Source: Cupriavidus campinensis (GTDB taxonomy: Bacteria; Pseudomonadota; Gammaproteobacteria; Burkholderiales; Burkholderiaceae). Taken from it: a stretch of 64,000 bases of DNA. The stretch is from contig NZ_CAJPVH010000002.1 in the NCBI RefSeq assembly GCF_905397395.1, positions 62,001 to 126,000 of the forward strand. The letters are read 5' to 3'. A program made the position numbers and the translations under genes. The notes beneath the pieces are model-generated. The model was not told the DNA's origin and searched no databases. It saw nothing but the letters and a program-made list of their open reading frames with translations. Positions 9,488-18,064 of this stretch are shown one piece after another (positions within the stretch are counted from its first letter, which is position 1; every line of letters starts with the position of its first letter).

Positions 9488-9925
9488 ATGTCGATCGACG
9501 ATCTGGACCGGCGCATCCTGGCGCTGCTCCAACAGGACGCGCGCATGCCGGTGAAGGCGCTTGCGGCGCAGGTGGGGCTGTCCTCGCCGGCGGCGTCGGA
9601 GCGGCTGCGGCGGCTGGAGGAGCGCGGGGTGATCCGCGCCTTTACGGTGGATGCCGAGCCGCGCACGCTGGGCTATCCGATGCAGGCCATCGTCCGCATC
9701 CGGCCGCTGCCGGGGAAGCTCCAGCAGGTGCAGAAGCTGATCGAGTCGATCCCCGAATTCGGCGAATGCGACAAGGTGACCGGCGACGACTGCTTTATCG
9801 GACGGCTGTATCTGCGCTCCATCGAACACCTGGACCATATTCTCGAGCGGATTACCGATATGGCGGAGACCAGTTCGGCCATCGTCAAATCCCAGCCGGT
9901 GAGGCGGCGGCTGCCGCCGCTTTGA
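9488..9925 (+). CDS. Lrp/AsnC-family transcriptional regulator
   Basis: The 145-aa length is normal for the family. An N-terminal winged helix (LDRRILALLQQDARMPVKAL, then a recognition helix in SSPAASERLRRLEERGVI) is followed by an AsnC/RAM ligand-binding domain with IVRIRPLPGKL and VTGDDCFIGRL. It diverges from the EamA transporter gene and is the obvious candidate for its control, probably responding to an amino acid. Confidence 0.92.
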   Translation: MSIDDLDRRILALLQQDARMPVKALAAQVGLSSPAASERLRRLEERGVIRAFTVDAEPRTLGYPMQAIVRIRPLPGKLQQVQKLIESIPEFGECDKVTGDDCFIGRLYLRSIEHLDHILERITDMAETSSAIVKSQPVRRRLPPL

Positions 9926-10134
9926 AATGCTTCGAGTGACGGTGAAAGCATTATTGTGATTTCGACAAAATCGCCGAAACACGTCATTCGCGTTGCGCTG
10001 TCAATCCCCCCACAGCGGGTTGGCCGGCGCAAAGGCGCTCCCTGACACTCCACGCCGCCGGGCATCGTAGATTTGCCCGCGGGTACGCGCTGCGGGTCGC
10101 TGCGCGGGGAAAACACCATAAGAAGAGGTCAGGG

Positions 10135-11793
10135 ATGAAATCGAGGATTTTGTTGACGGGTTTGGCGGCGGCGGTGCTCAGCGCCTGCGGCGGCGGTTCC
10201 GGGGATGGCACGACTACCACGCCGGCCGGCGGTTCGGGCAGCGCGCCGGTCACCACCAAGATCAGCGGCACGGCCGCGGTCGGCGCGGCGCTGGCCGGCG
10301 CCACGGTCCAGGCGAAGTGCGCCACGGGCAGCGGCACGGCCACCACGGCGGCTGATGGCACGTTCACCATCAATATCGATAACGCCACGCGCCCGTGCGT
10401 GCTGGCCGTGACCACGCCGGACGGCACGACGATGCACTCGGTGGTGGAACCCGGCTCCGGCACCAGCGCCGTAGCCAACATCACCCCGCTGACCGAACTG
10501 CTGACCGCCGCGCTGGCGGGCGGCAGCACCACCACCTTCTTCACCCAGTTCGACAAGAGCGCCCAGGGCCTCGTCACCACGGACGGCCTGTCCAAGGCCA
10601 ACAACGCCGTGAGCCTGGTCCTGACCGGCGTGGTGGACCTCACGGGCATCGACCCGCTCAAGGCACCGCTGGTGGCCGCCAACGGCAGCAATGCCGGCAA
10701 CGCGCTCGATCAGCTGCTGGACCAGCTGATGGCGCGCCTGGCCACGGCCAAGACGACGTTGGCCGACCTGTCGACGGCGGTGGGCAGCAACGCCGGCACG
10801 ACCGCCGTCGGCACGATCCTGCAGCCGGCCTCGGCCACCTGCGCGGGCCTGCGCACGGGCAATTACTTCATGGTCATGGCGACGGCAAACATCGTCGGCA
10901 CGGTCAAGTTCAACGCCGACACGACGTCGATCGCTCCCGTGGCCAGCTTCGACGCGGGTGCCGAAATTGGTCCCGCCACGCCGCTGACTCCGGTTGATGG
11001 CGATGCCTGTCACTTCACGGGCGGCACCGCCCCGATGGTGTTCGACATGATGGTGGCGAAGTCGGGCATGAGCATGATGGTGGTGCCGAACCCGGGTGTC
11101 AGCGCCCCCCCGATGCTCCCGCCGCTGCTCGTCCCGGCGCAGACCCTGCCGGTGGCCGAGCTGGCTGGCGACTGGAACGGCCTGGGCTTCGAGCGCGATG
11201 ACTCCAGCGCGCCGTATGCGCCCTCGCGCGTGAAGTTCACCCTGGATGCCACCGGCAAGATGACCGCCGGCGCGGATTGCACGGGTACCAGCACCTGCTC
11301 GCCATGGCCCGCAGAGGAACTGGGCACGATCACGGCCAACCCCGTTGGCGGCTTCGACCTGACGGACTCCTCGGGCTTGGCGCGTGCCGTGGCGTTCAAG
11401 GGCACGGATGGCCAGATTACCGCCGTGATCGTGCATACCAACGGCATCCTGATTGCCACCAAGGCGATTGCCCGCGCGATGCCGGTGGTCGGCACGAAGA
11501 ATTCGTACTGGGACCTCACGGCCTTCGCCGACAACACGATCTTGATGGAAACGGCGTCGACGACGATCACTGCGGCAGATCCGGTGACCGGCGTCTACTC
11601 GCGCCTGCGCAACGACGGCCGTCCGGACACCTGGACGCAGAACAGCCCGCTGCCGGGCCTGCGTTATCGCGCGGCCGCCAACAGCGTGCGCGAGGGGATT
11701 GCCATGACGCTGAACAACACCGGCGTGGGCGTGATGATCAGCCTCAGCGCGCCGGTGCCGTTCTTCGACATCTCGGTGAACCGTCCGCAGTAA
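10135..11793 (+). CDS. Large putative lipoprotein of unknown function
   Basis: This 552-aa protein begins with a lipoprotein signal (LLTGLAAAVLSAC, Cys18 lipidated) and a Gly/Thr/Ser-rich linker. Residues about 40-110 look like a small beta-sandwich resembling carboxypeptidase-regulatory-like repeats (ISGTAAVGAALAGATVQAKC, ADGTFTINIDNA). The rest is Thr/Ala/Gly-rich, with about four Cys that could pair in the periplasm. I do not recognise the central or C-terminal parts. It stands alone, with a good hairpin terminator after it, so context gives no function. Confidence 0.8.
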   Translation: MKSRILLTGLAAAVLSACGGGSGDGTTTTPAGGSGSAPVTTKISGTAAVGAALAGATVQAKCATGSGTATTAADGTFTINIDNATRPCVLAVTTPDGTTMHSVVEPGSGTSAVANITPLTELLTAALAGGSTTTFFTQFDKSAQGLVTTDGLSKANNAVSLVLTGVVDLTGIDPLKAPLVAANGSNAGNALDQLLDQLMARLATAKTTLADLSTAVGSNAGTTAVGTILQPASATCAGLRTGNYFMVMATANIVGTVKFNADTTSIAPVASFDAGAEIGPATPLTPVDGDACHFTGGTAPMVFDMMVAKSGMSMMVVPNPGVSAPPMLPPLLVPAQTLPVAELAGDWNGLGFERDDSSAPYAPSRVKFTLDATGKMTAGADCTGTSTCSPWPAEELGTITANPVGGFDLTDSSGLARAVAFKGTDGQITAVIVHTNGILIATKAIARAMPVVGTKNSYWDLTAFADNTILMETASTTITAADPVTGVYSRLRNDGRPDTWTQNSPLPGLRYRAAANSVREGIAMTLNNTGVGVMISLSAPVPFFDISVNRPQ

Positions 11794-11819
11794 GCGTCCC
11801 CCCGCTGTACGTATGACCG

Positions 11820-11848
11820 AAGCCCGCCTACCGGCGGGCTTCCTCGTT
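11820..11848 (+). terminator. Rho-independent-type terminator after the lipoprotein gene
   Basis: AAGCCCGCC-TACC-GGCGGGCTT forms a perfect 9-bp stem with a 4-nt loop, followed by a short pyrimidine-rich tail (CCTCGTTCC). It sits between two convergent genes and may act in both directions. Confidence 0.7.
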
Positions 11849-11869
11849 CCTGCGCCCGGAGTAGCCGCT

Positions 11870-12619
11870 TCAGGTCAGCGAGATGCCGCCGTCCACGCGC
11901 AGGTTCACGCCGGTGATGAAGCTGCCGGCAGCGCCCGCCAGCATCACGGCGGCCGATGCCACCTCGGCGGCGCGGCCCAGCCGGCCCAGCGGGATGGCGG
12001 CGGCCATGGCGGCCTCGAAGCCGGGGCGCTCGGCCGGGCCGACGCCCAGCTTGGCCAGGATCGGCGTCTCGGTCGGACCCGGGCTGATCACATTGACGCG
12101 GATGCCGCGCCCCTTGAACTCCAGCGCCCAGTTGCGCGCGAAGGCTTCGATCGCCGCCTTGCTGCCGGCATAGACCGCGTGGCCGTCGAGCACCTTGCCG
12201 CTGGCAATCGAGCTGACCAGCAGCACCGCGCCGCCGTCGCGCAGCAGCGGGTCGATCTTCTGCACGCCGAAGAACACCGCCCTGGTGTTGGTGGCGAAAT
12301 GGGTGTCGTACTCGTCGATGCCGACCTGCGCGGAGTCGGTGATGATGTTCATCCCCGCGTTGGCCACGTAGATGTCGGCGCCGCCGAAGCGCTCCGCGAC
12401 GAGTGCCGCCACGCGGTCATGGGTGGCGAGATCGGCAATGTCGCCGGTCAGGCCAACCGCCCGGGGGCCCAGTTCGGCCACGGCGGCCTCCACGGCATCG
12501 TTGCGGCGCCCGACGATCACTACCTGCGCGCCCTGGTCGACGAATTGCCGGGCGATGGCGAAGCCGATGCCACTGTTGCCGCCGGTAACGACGGCAACCT
12601 TTCCTGCTAGCGTGTTCAT
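11870..12619 (-). CDS. SDR family oxidoreductase
   Basis: Starting at the ATG at 12619 (MNTLAGKVAVVTGG) the product is 249 aa, the usual short-chain dehydrogenase length; the open frame upstream of this adds nothing family-like. It has the NAD(P)-binding motif TGGNSGIG, NAG in YVANAGMN, and the catalytic Ser-Tyr-Lys set (VSSIASG; YAGSKAA). It ends with the family GVNLRVDGG. It diverges from a LysR gene at 12726, its likely regulator. The substrate is unknown. Confidence 0.9.
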   Translation of the reverse strand: MNTLAGKVAVVTGGNSGIGFAIARQFVDQGAQVVIVGRRNDAVEAAVAELGPRAVGLTGDIADLATHDRVAALVAERFGGADIYVANAGMNIITDSAQVGIDEYDTHFATNTRAVFFGVQKIDPLLRDGGAVLLVSSIASGKVLDGHAVYAGSKAAIEAFARNWALEFKGRGIRVNVISPGPTETPILAKLGVGPAERPGFEAAMAAAIPLGRLGRAAEVASAAVMLAGAAGSFITGVNLRVDGGISLT

Positions 12620-12725
12620 ATGCGTTCCTGGATAGCCCTGATGGGTTTGCCCACGCATTTAGCCAGAGCCGTCCGGGGCGTCCCAGCCCTACAATGGGCC
12701 CTTCACTTGTGCCAATCTGTCATCT

Positions 12726-13634
12726 ATGTCGATTGAACGCCTGCATGGCCTGTCCGCCTTCGTCCGCGCCGTGGAAGCGGGCTCGTTCACGGCCGCCGCG
12801 CGGCGGCTCGGCACCACGCCTTCGGCGGTGTCCAAGAGCATTGCGCGGCTGGAGGCGCGGCTGGGCGTGAAGCTGTTCCATCGCTCGACGCGCGCCTGCG
12901 TGCTGACCGACGAGGGGCAGGCCTACTACGGGCGCGTGGCGTCGCTGGTGCGGGGGCTGGAGGAGGCCGCCGAGGTGCTGGGCACCCCGTCCACGGCGGT
13001 GGGCAAGCTGCGCATCAGCATGCCGAGCGACCTTGCGCGCTCCTTGCTGGGGCCGGTCACGGCCATCCTGATGCCGCGCCATCCCCGCCTGGCACTGGAG
13101 GTCAGCGTCAGCGACCAGCATGTCGACCTGATCCGCGAAGGCTTCGACCTGGCCCTGCGCGCCGGGCAGGTGGCCGACAGCGGCCTGTTTGCGAAGCCGC
13201 TGGCGGACCTGCCGCTGGTGCTGGTGGCATCCCCGGACTATCTGGCACGGCACGGCGTGCCGCGCACGGTGGCGGATCTCGCCGCGCACCGGCACGTGCG
13301 CTACCGGCTGGCCGGGCAGGTGGTGCCGATTGCCTTTGCCGATGGCGCGCGCGTGCCGCTGGAAGGCGCGTTCGACTCCGACAGTGGTGAGGCGCTGCGC
13401 ACCGCCGCCGTCAACGGGCTCGGCATCGCCCAGATCCTGCGCACGGCCGTGCAGGCCGATCTCGACGCCAACCGGCTGCGCGTGGTGCTGCCGGACGTGG
13501 CCCTGCGGCCCGTGCCGCTGCAGGTGCTGCACGGCTTCGGGCGGCGCCTGCCTGCCCGGGCGAAGGTGTTCATCGACTTCGTGGCGGCGGCGCTCAGGCG
13601 ATCGGGCTCGGAGACAGGGCCGGCTCCGGATTGA
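12726..13634 (+). CDS. LysR-family transcriptional regulator
   Basis: The 302-aa protein has the N-terminal LysR helix-turn-helix (GSFTAAARRLGTTPSAVSKS, residues about 19-38) and a substrate-binding domain from about residue 90. It diverges from the SDR gene at 12619 across a 106-bp gap. Its 3' end overlaps the 3' end of the next, opposed LysR gene by 41 bp. Confidence 0.9.
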   Translation: MSIERLHGLSAFVRAVEAGSFTAAARRLGTTPSAVSKSIARLEARLGVKLFHRSTRACVLTDEGQAYYGRVASLVRGLEEAAEVLGTPSTAVGKLRISMPSDLARSLLGPVTAILMPRHPRLALEVSVSDQHVDLIREGFDLALRAGQVADSGLFAKPLADLPLVLVASPDYLARHGVPRTVADLAAHRHVRYRLAGQVVPIAFADGARVPLEGAFDSDSGEALRTAAVNGLGIAQILRTAVQADLDANRLRVVLPDVALRPVPLQVLHGFGRRLPARAKVFIDFVAAALRRSGSETGPAPD

Positions 13635-14706
13635 AGTCGGTCAGGCAGTTCAGCGCCTGCGCGCGGATCGCGTCGGTCATGAAATCGATAAACACGCGGA
13701 TGCGCGTGGGCAGGTGCTGCCGGCTCAGGTAGCAGAGGTAGTGCCCGCGGTCGTCGGGCGCGTAGCGGGCCATCGCCACCACCAGCTGCCCGGCGGCGAG
13801 GGGCTCGGCGATCTGGTACCCGGCCAGCTGCGCGATGCCCCAGCCCTGCAGCACCGCGTGCAGGACCAGATCGGAATCGTTGAAGGTGAGCCGGGCGGTG
13901 GGCATGACCTTGCGCACCTGCCCATCCACCTTGAACTCCCACTCGAACACCCGCCCGCTGGCAAAGCGGAAGTTGATGCAGGCGTGCCGGCCCAGCGCCT
14001 CGATCGTATCGGGCAGGCCATGCCGCGCCACATAGGCCGGCGACGCGCACAGCGCGATCTGCATCGGAATCAGCTGCTTGGCGATGATGCTCGAATCCTC
14101 GATGCGCCCGTTGCGGAAGGCCACGTCGACCTGCTCGGAGGCGAAGTCGGTGGGCCGGTCGTCTAGCAGCAGTTCGATGGCGATCTCCGGATAGGCCGCC
14201 ATGAAGCGCTCCAGCAGCGGCGCCACCACCTTCCGGCCAAAGCCCACGGTGGCGCTGATGCGGATCATGCCGCGCGGCGGGCCTTCGCGCAGCTCCAGCA
14301 TGTCGTTCATGGCCTCCACGATGTGCGTGACGCCCTGATGACAATTCTCGAAGAAACGCTGGCCCTCGCGCGTCAGCTGCGTGGTGCGGGTGGTGCGCAG
14401 GAACAGCCGCGTGCTCAGCTGCGTCTCCAGCTTCTGCACGTTGCGGCTCACCGCCGAGCGGCCGATGCCGAGGCGCTCGCCAGCCTTGGCGAAGCTGCCC
14501 TCGCTGGCCACCGCCATGAAGGCCATGATGCCCGCGTAGCTCGCGGCAAAGCCCGTGGACAGCGCATCGGCGCGATTTGGCAGGCTGACGCGGAAGCCAC
14601 GTTCCACGGCCTCTGCGGGCGCCGCGGGCGCCACGGGCGCCAGGGGCGTTGTCGGGACCATCGATGCCGCGCCTGCCGCCGGGTCCAATGTGTCGGATCG
14701 GTTCAT
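13594..14706 (-). CDS. LysR-family transcriptional regulator with N-terminal extension
   Basis: From the ATG at 14706 the product is 370 aa. Residues 1 to about 50 are a Pro/Ala/Thr-rich leader not seen in most LysR proteins. The helix-turn-helix follows (SEGSFAKAGERLGIGRSAVS), then a substrate-binding domain. Translation could start further in, at one of the Met residues just before the DNA-binding domain, giving a normal 300-320 aa protein; I could not decide. It diverges from the cNMP-domain flavoprotein gene at 14839 and probably controls it. Confidence 0.85.
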   Translation of the reverse strand: MNRSDTLDPAAGAASMVPTTPLAPVAPAAPAEAVERGFRVSLPNRADALSTGFAASYAGIMAFMAVASEGSFAKAGERLGIGRSAVSRNVQKLETQLSTRLFLRTTRTTQLTREGQRFFENCHQGVTHIVEAMNDMLELREGPPRGMIRISATVGFGRKVVAPLLERFMAAYPEIAIELLLDDRPTDFASEQVDVAFRNGRIEDSSIIAKQLIPMQIALCASPAYVARHGLPDTIEALGRHACINFRFASGRVFEWEFKVDGQVRKVMPTARLTFNDSDLVLHAVLQGWGIAQLAGYQIAEPLAAGQLVVAMARYAPDDRGHYLCYLSRQHLPTRIRVFIDFMTDAIRAQALNCLTDFNPEPALSPSPIA

Positions 14707-14838
14707 TCCTGCTGTTCCCCAGTCAAAGCGGTTGTGGATCGATATACGTAAGTCGTACGGCAGTGGCCCAGTGCATGACTGAGTTTCCGGGGCCGGACTG
14801 CTACTCTGCAATCCAAGACCACCTCACCCTCAACCGCC

Positions 14839-16539
14839 ATGGACACCCTCCCGACCCCCCTCACTTCCGCCGCCGCTGGTGATGCGTCGGGAGAGCAATC
14901 GGCCGCACCGGTCGTCGCGTTTCATCGTCGGCAGATGTATCCGCACCTGAGCGCCGCCGACATCGCCCGGATCGCGCCTTATGGCGCTGAACGGACCTGG
15001 CGTGCCGGCGAACTGGTGGTGCGCACCGGCGACCCGGCCAGCGGCCTGGTGCTGGTGGTGGAAGGGCGCGTGCGCATCGTCCAGCGTGACGGCATCGGCG
15101 ACAGCGCGCTGGTCGTGGAGCACGGCCCGGGCAACTTCCTGGCCGAGATCGGCCAGCTCTCCGGCATGCCGGAACTGGTGGACGGCATCGCCATGGAGGA
15201 TGTACGGGCCATCGTCGTGCGCCCGGCCTGCCTGCGCTCCCTGATGGTGGCGGAGGCGGTGCTCGGCGAACTGATCATGCAGGCGCTGATCCTGCGCCGC
15301 TCGGCGATGATCCAGCGCGGACGCGGCCCGTCGCTGGTCGGCCACGGCAGCGACGCCGCCATGGTCGAACTCCAGGCGCTGCTGCGCCGCAACAACTACC
15401 CCTACTCGGTGTTCGACCTCGACACCGACGAGGACGCGGCCGGCATGCTGCGCAAGTTCGAAGCCCACGAAGCGGATCTTCCGCTGATGATCTGCCCCAA
15501 CGGCACGGTGCTGCGCCGCCCGGACGCCACGCAGGTGCTGGCCTGCCTCGGGCTGCTGCCCGAACTCGACAAGGACCGCGTCTACGACGTCGGCATCGTC
15601 GGCGCCGGCCCGGCCGGACTGGCCGCCGCCGTCTACGCGGCGTCCGAGGGCCTGCGCGTGATCGTGCTGGACGCCCTCTCGCCCGGCGGGCAGGCAGGCG
15701 CCAGCGCGCGCATCGAGAACTACCTCGGCTTTCCGGCGGGCATTTCCGGCCACGCCCTGACCGCCAATGCGTATGCCCAGGCGCAGAAATTCGGCGCGCA
15801 TATCGCGAGTCCTGTCGAAGTCGACCGGCTGGAATGCGGCACGGTGCTCAAAGTGCGCACCAAGGCCGGCGAGACGGTGCGCGCGCGCACGGTGATCATC
15901 GCCAGCGGCGCCGCCTACCGTCGCCCGCCGATCCCCAACCGGGCGACGTACGAGGGCCGGGGACTCTATTACTGGGCATCGCCGGTGGAAGCCAAGCTTT
16001 GCGCCAGACAGGAAGTGGTGCTGGTGGGCGGCGGCAACTCCGCCGGCCAGGCCGCCGTGTTCCTTGGCGCGCACGCCGCGCATGTGCATATCGTGATCCG
16101 TGGGCCGAGCCTCGAACAGAGCATGTCCCGATACCTGATCGACCGCATCGCCGCGCAGCCCAACATCACGGTGCATGCGCACACCGAACTGGTGGGCCTG
16201 AGCGGTGACGCCCGGCTCACCGGCGTGGTGCTCCGCAACCGCGAAACGGGCGTGGAAGAGAAAAAAGCGATTCAACATGTGTTCCTGTTCACCGGCGCCG
16301 AGCCGAATACGGCGTGGCTGGGCGGTTGCCAGGTGGGGCTCGATCAAAAGGGCTTCGTGCTGACGGGCGCCCAGGCCGGCCAGCCGACCAACACACTGGA
16401 AACCTGCGTGCCGGGCGTGTTCGCCATCGGCGATGTCAGGTCCGGCTCGACCAAGCGCGTGGCCACTGCCGTGGGCGAAGGGGCCGTGGTCGTGTCACAG
16501 ATCCACGGCTACCTGGCTGCCGCGCAGGAAGCGGCCTGA
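14839..16539 (+). CDS. FAD-dependent oxidoreductase with N-terminal cyclic-nucleotide-binding-like domain
   Basis: The 566-aa product is a three-part fusion. Residues about 30-150 are a cNMP-binding-like beta-roll (FLAEIGQLSGMPELVDGIA). Residues about 165-245 look like a glutaredoxin/thioredoxin-fold module without a redox Cys pair. From about 250 there is a thioredoxin-reductase-like FAD/NAD(P) module with GIVGAGPAGLAAAVYAA, VGGGNSAGQAAVFL near residue 396, and a C-terminal FAD site (GVFAIGDVRSG). The CxxC of real thioredoxin reductases is missing, so it is not a disulfide reductase of that type. It is divergent from a LysR gene. A sensing role for the cNMP domain is inference. Confidence 0.88.
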   Translation: MDTLPTPLTSAAAGDASGEQSAAPVVAFHRRQMYPHLSAADIARIAPYGAERTWRAGELVVRTGDPASGLVLVVEGRVRIVQRDGIGDSALVVEHGPGNFLAEIGQLSGMPELVDGIAMEDVRAIVVRPACLRSLMVAEAVLGELIMQALILRRSAMIQRGRGPSLVGHGSDAAMVELQALLRRNNYPYSVFDLDTDEDAAGMLRKFEAHEADLPLMICPNGTVLRRPDATQVLACLGLLPELDKDRVYDVGIVGAGPAGLAAAVYAASEGLRVIVLDALSPGGQAGASARIENYLGFPAGISGHALTANAYAQAQKFGAHIASPVEVDRLECGTVLKVRTKAGETVRARTVIIASGAAYRRPPIPNRATYEGRGLYYWASPVEAKLCARQEVVLVGGGNSAGQAAVFLGAHAAHVHIVIRGPSLEQSMSRYLIDRIAAQPNITVHAHTELVGLSGDARLTGVVLRNRETGVEEKKAIQHVFLFTGAEPNTAWLGGCQVGLDQKGFVLTGAQAGQPTNTLETCVPGVFAIGDVRSGSTKRVATAVGEGAVVVSQIHGYLAAAQEAA

Positions 16540-16561
16540 GGGCGCCCACCTGAGTGCGCCC
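16540..16561. terminator. Hairpin between convergent genes
   Basis: GGGCGC and GCGCCC pair across a 10-nt loop directly after the flavoprotein stop. A second imperfect GC-rich inverted repeat (CAGGCG/CGCCTG) lies at 16569-16590. There is no T-run, so termination is only suggested. Confidence 0.3.
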
Positions 16562-16594
16562 GCCCCGGCAGGCGCCGCGTGCGCCGCCTGGTGA

Positions 16595-17209
16595 CTACGC
16601 CGCCAGCGACAGCTTGGCCAGTTCCGCCCGTCCGGCTGCCAGTTGCAGGGCCACGCGGGCCACGCGAGCGCCCAGGTAGGCCGAGGTCTTGAGGTCCGCC
16701 GCGGTGGCGCCGTCATCGGCGCAGACATCCGCATCGCTCTGGGCCGCCGCGCCGAGGAAGTAGCCGTGGCGATTCATGCTGTCTTCGGTGGAGCCGGAAT
16801 GGTTGTGCCCGGGCGGCAGGCCCAGGTTGACCCAGTGCATGCCCAGCTGCGCGGCGTAGATCGCCAGTTGCTGCAGCGTATTCAGCTTGTCACCGGAGCG
16901 CGAGGCCGCGTTGGTGAAGCCGGCGGCCACCTTGTCCTTCCAGGCGCCGGTGGCGAACACGGTCTGCGACGACGCGTCCATGAACGCCTTGAATTGCGCC
17001 GAGGCGCTACCCATATAGGTGGGCGTGCCGAAGATGACCGCGTCGACCGATTCCAGGTCCTTCCAGTGCGCGTCGATCTCCTCCACGGGAATCAGCACGC
17101 TCCGTACCCCCATGACACTGCCTGCGCCCGCGTGCACGGCTTCCGCCTGTCGGCGCGTGTGGCCATATCCGCTGTGGTACACCACCGCGACGCGTACTGC
17201 GTTATTCAT
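16595..17209 (-). CDS. Flavodoxin-family NAD(P)H:quinone reductase-like protein
   Basis: This 204-aa protein has the FMN phosphate loop at the N-terminus (VAVVYHSGYGHTRRQAEAV), the PTYMGSASAQFKAFMD loop that lines the flavin in WrbA-type proteins, and the second flavin loop around AAGFTNAAS. WrbA-like proteins reduce quinones by two electrons and protect against redox stress. The C-terminal 30 residues are Ala-rich and less conserved. It is divergent from the CBS-like gene of the redox block, but I see no copy of the block's shared motif oriented towards it. Confidence 0.88.
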   Translation of the reverse strand: MNNAVRVAVVYHSGYGHTRRQAEAVHAGAGSVMGVRSVLIPVEEIDAHWKDLESVDAVIFGTPTYMGSASAQFKAFMDASSQTVFATGAWKDKVAAGFTNAASRSGDKLNTLQQLAIYAAQLGMHWVNLGLPPGHNHSGSTEDSMNRHGYFLGAAAQSDADVCADDGATAADLKTSAYLGARVARVALQLAAGRAELAKLSLAA

Positions 17210-17370
17210 GCTTGCTTCTCACTAAAGACTTCGATGCGGGCCGGTATTGCGGCCTGTTTCAGGACTTGCTTCGATGGTAATTTCGGCCCCATGTGCCGTA
17301 AATGACAGCGTTCCCAGATTTCCTGCCAAGCTGCCAGCCGCACGCGGCACGTGCCGGGCATCGGCCGGGC

Positions 17371-17442
17371 GATTGGTGCATACGGGGAAACGCCGTTGGA
17401 CGCGCCAGGTGTCTTGTTCACCATCCCGCGCCTGACTAGACT
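17371..17442 (+). promoter_or_regulatory. Promoter A of the shared-motif set (CBS-like/GlxA unit)
   Basis: GATTGGTGC-N3-GGGGAAAC starts at 17371. The promoter TTGTTC-N17-TAGACT follows, with the -10 at 17437, 66 bp after the motif start. The same arrangement recurs at 19062, 20497 and 22028. The motif would be centred near -68 relative to the predicted transcription start, a position suited to an activator. Confidence 0.65.
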
Positions 17443-17496
17443 CGCTCTGACAGTGTCCCGATCTTGCCTGCGTCAGCGTGGGCCCCAGACTCCCCG

Positions 17497-18060
17497 ATGA
17501 GACAAGACCCGTATCGCGTGCCAATTGCTGTGCTGCCGACCCTCCTGCGCCGAATTCCCGCCGTGCAGCACACCCAGTGCCTGGGCGACGCGCTACGAAT
17601 CCTCGCCCAGCACCCCGCCGCCAGCGCGGTGGCCGTGCTGAGGGGGGAGGTGCCGGTGGGGGTGATCTGCCGCGAGCTGATTGGCGATGTGGTGCGGCTG
17701 CCGTGCTACCGGGGCTGGATCCATCGCGAATGCTGCGCGCAGTTCGTCTCGCAAGCGCCGCACCGGCTCTGCATCGATGCCACGGTCATCGAGCTGGCGC
17801 GGGCGCTGACGCCGCTGTTGCACCGGCACCCGGCAGACCCGCTGGTCGTGACCCGGGACGGTGCCTACCTCGGCATGGTCGAACGCCCTGCGCTGGTGCA
17901 GGCCGTCATCGACCTGCGCCACGTGCCGCCGGGTCCGCCAGGCAGCCAGACATCAGCCGGTCACGGTCTTGCATCAGATTGCCCGCATGACCTAACATCC
18001 ACCGATTTCAGCGCTACGAGCCATGGGCCAGACACCTCCGCCACCCGCAGGGAACATTGA
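17497..18060 (+). CDS. Small protein with CBS-domain-like region, function unknown
   Basis: From the ATG at 17497 the product is 187 aa. Residues about 35-140 resemble a CBS pair: AVAVLRGEVPVGVICRELIG and PLVVTRDGAYLGMVERPALV are the paired strand-helix units seen in regulatory CBS modules and in the N-terminus of some GGDEF proteins, but no GGDEF or transporter domain follows. The C-terminal 40 residues look disordered. Only 4 bp separate its stop from the GlxA-type regulator gene, so the two are co-transcribed from the promoter at 17371. It might sense a nucleotide; this is inference. Confidence 0.65.
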   Translation: MRQDPYRVPIAVLPTLLRRIPAVQHTQCLGDALRILAQHPAASAVAVLRGEVPVGVICRELIGDVVRLPCYRGWIHRECCAQFVSQAPHRLCIDATVIELARALTPLLHRHPADPLVVTRDGAYLGMVERPALVQAVIDLRHVPPGPPGSQTSAGHGLASDCPHDLTSTDFSATSHGPDTSATRREH

Positions 18061-18064
18061 AGAG

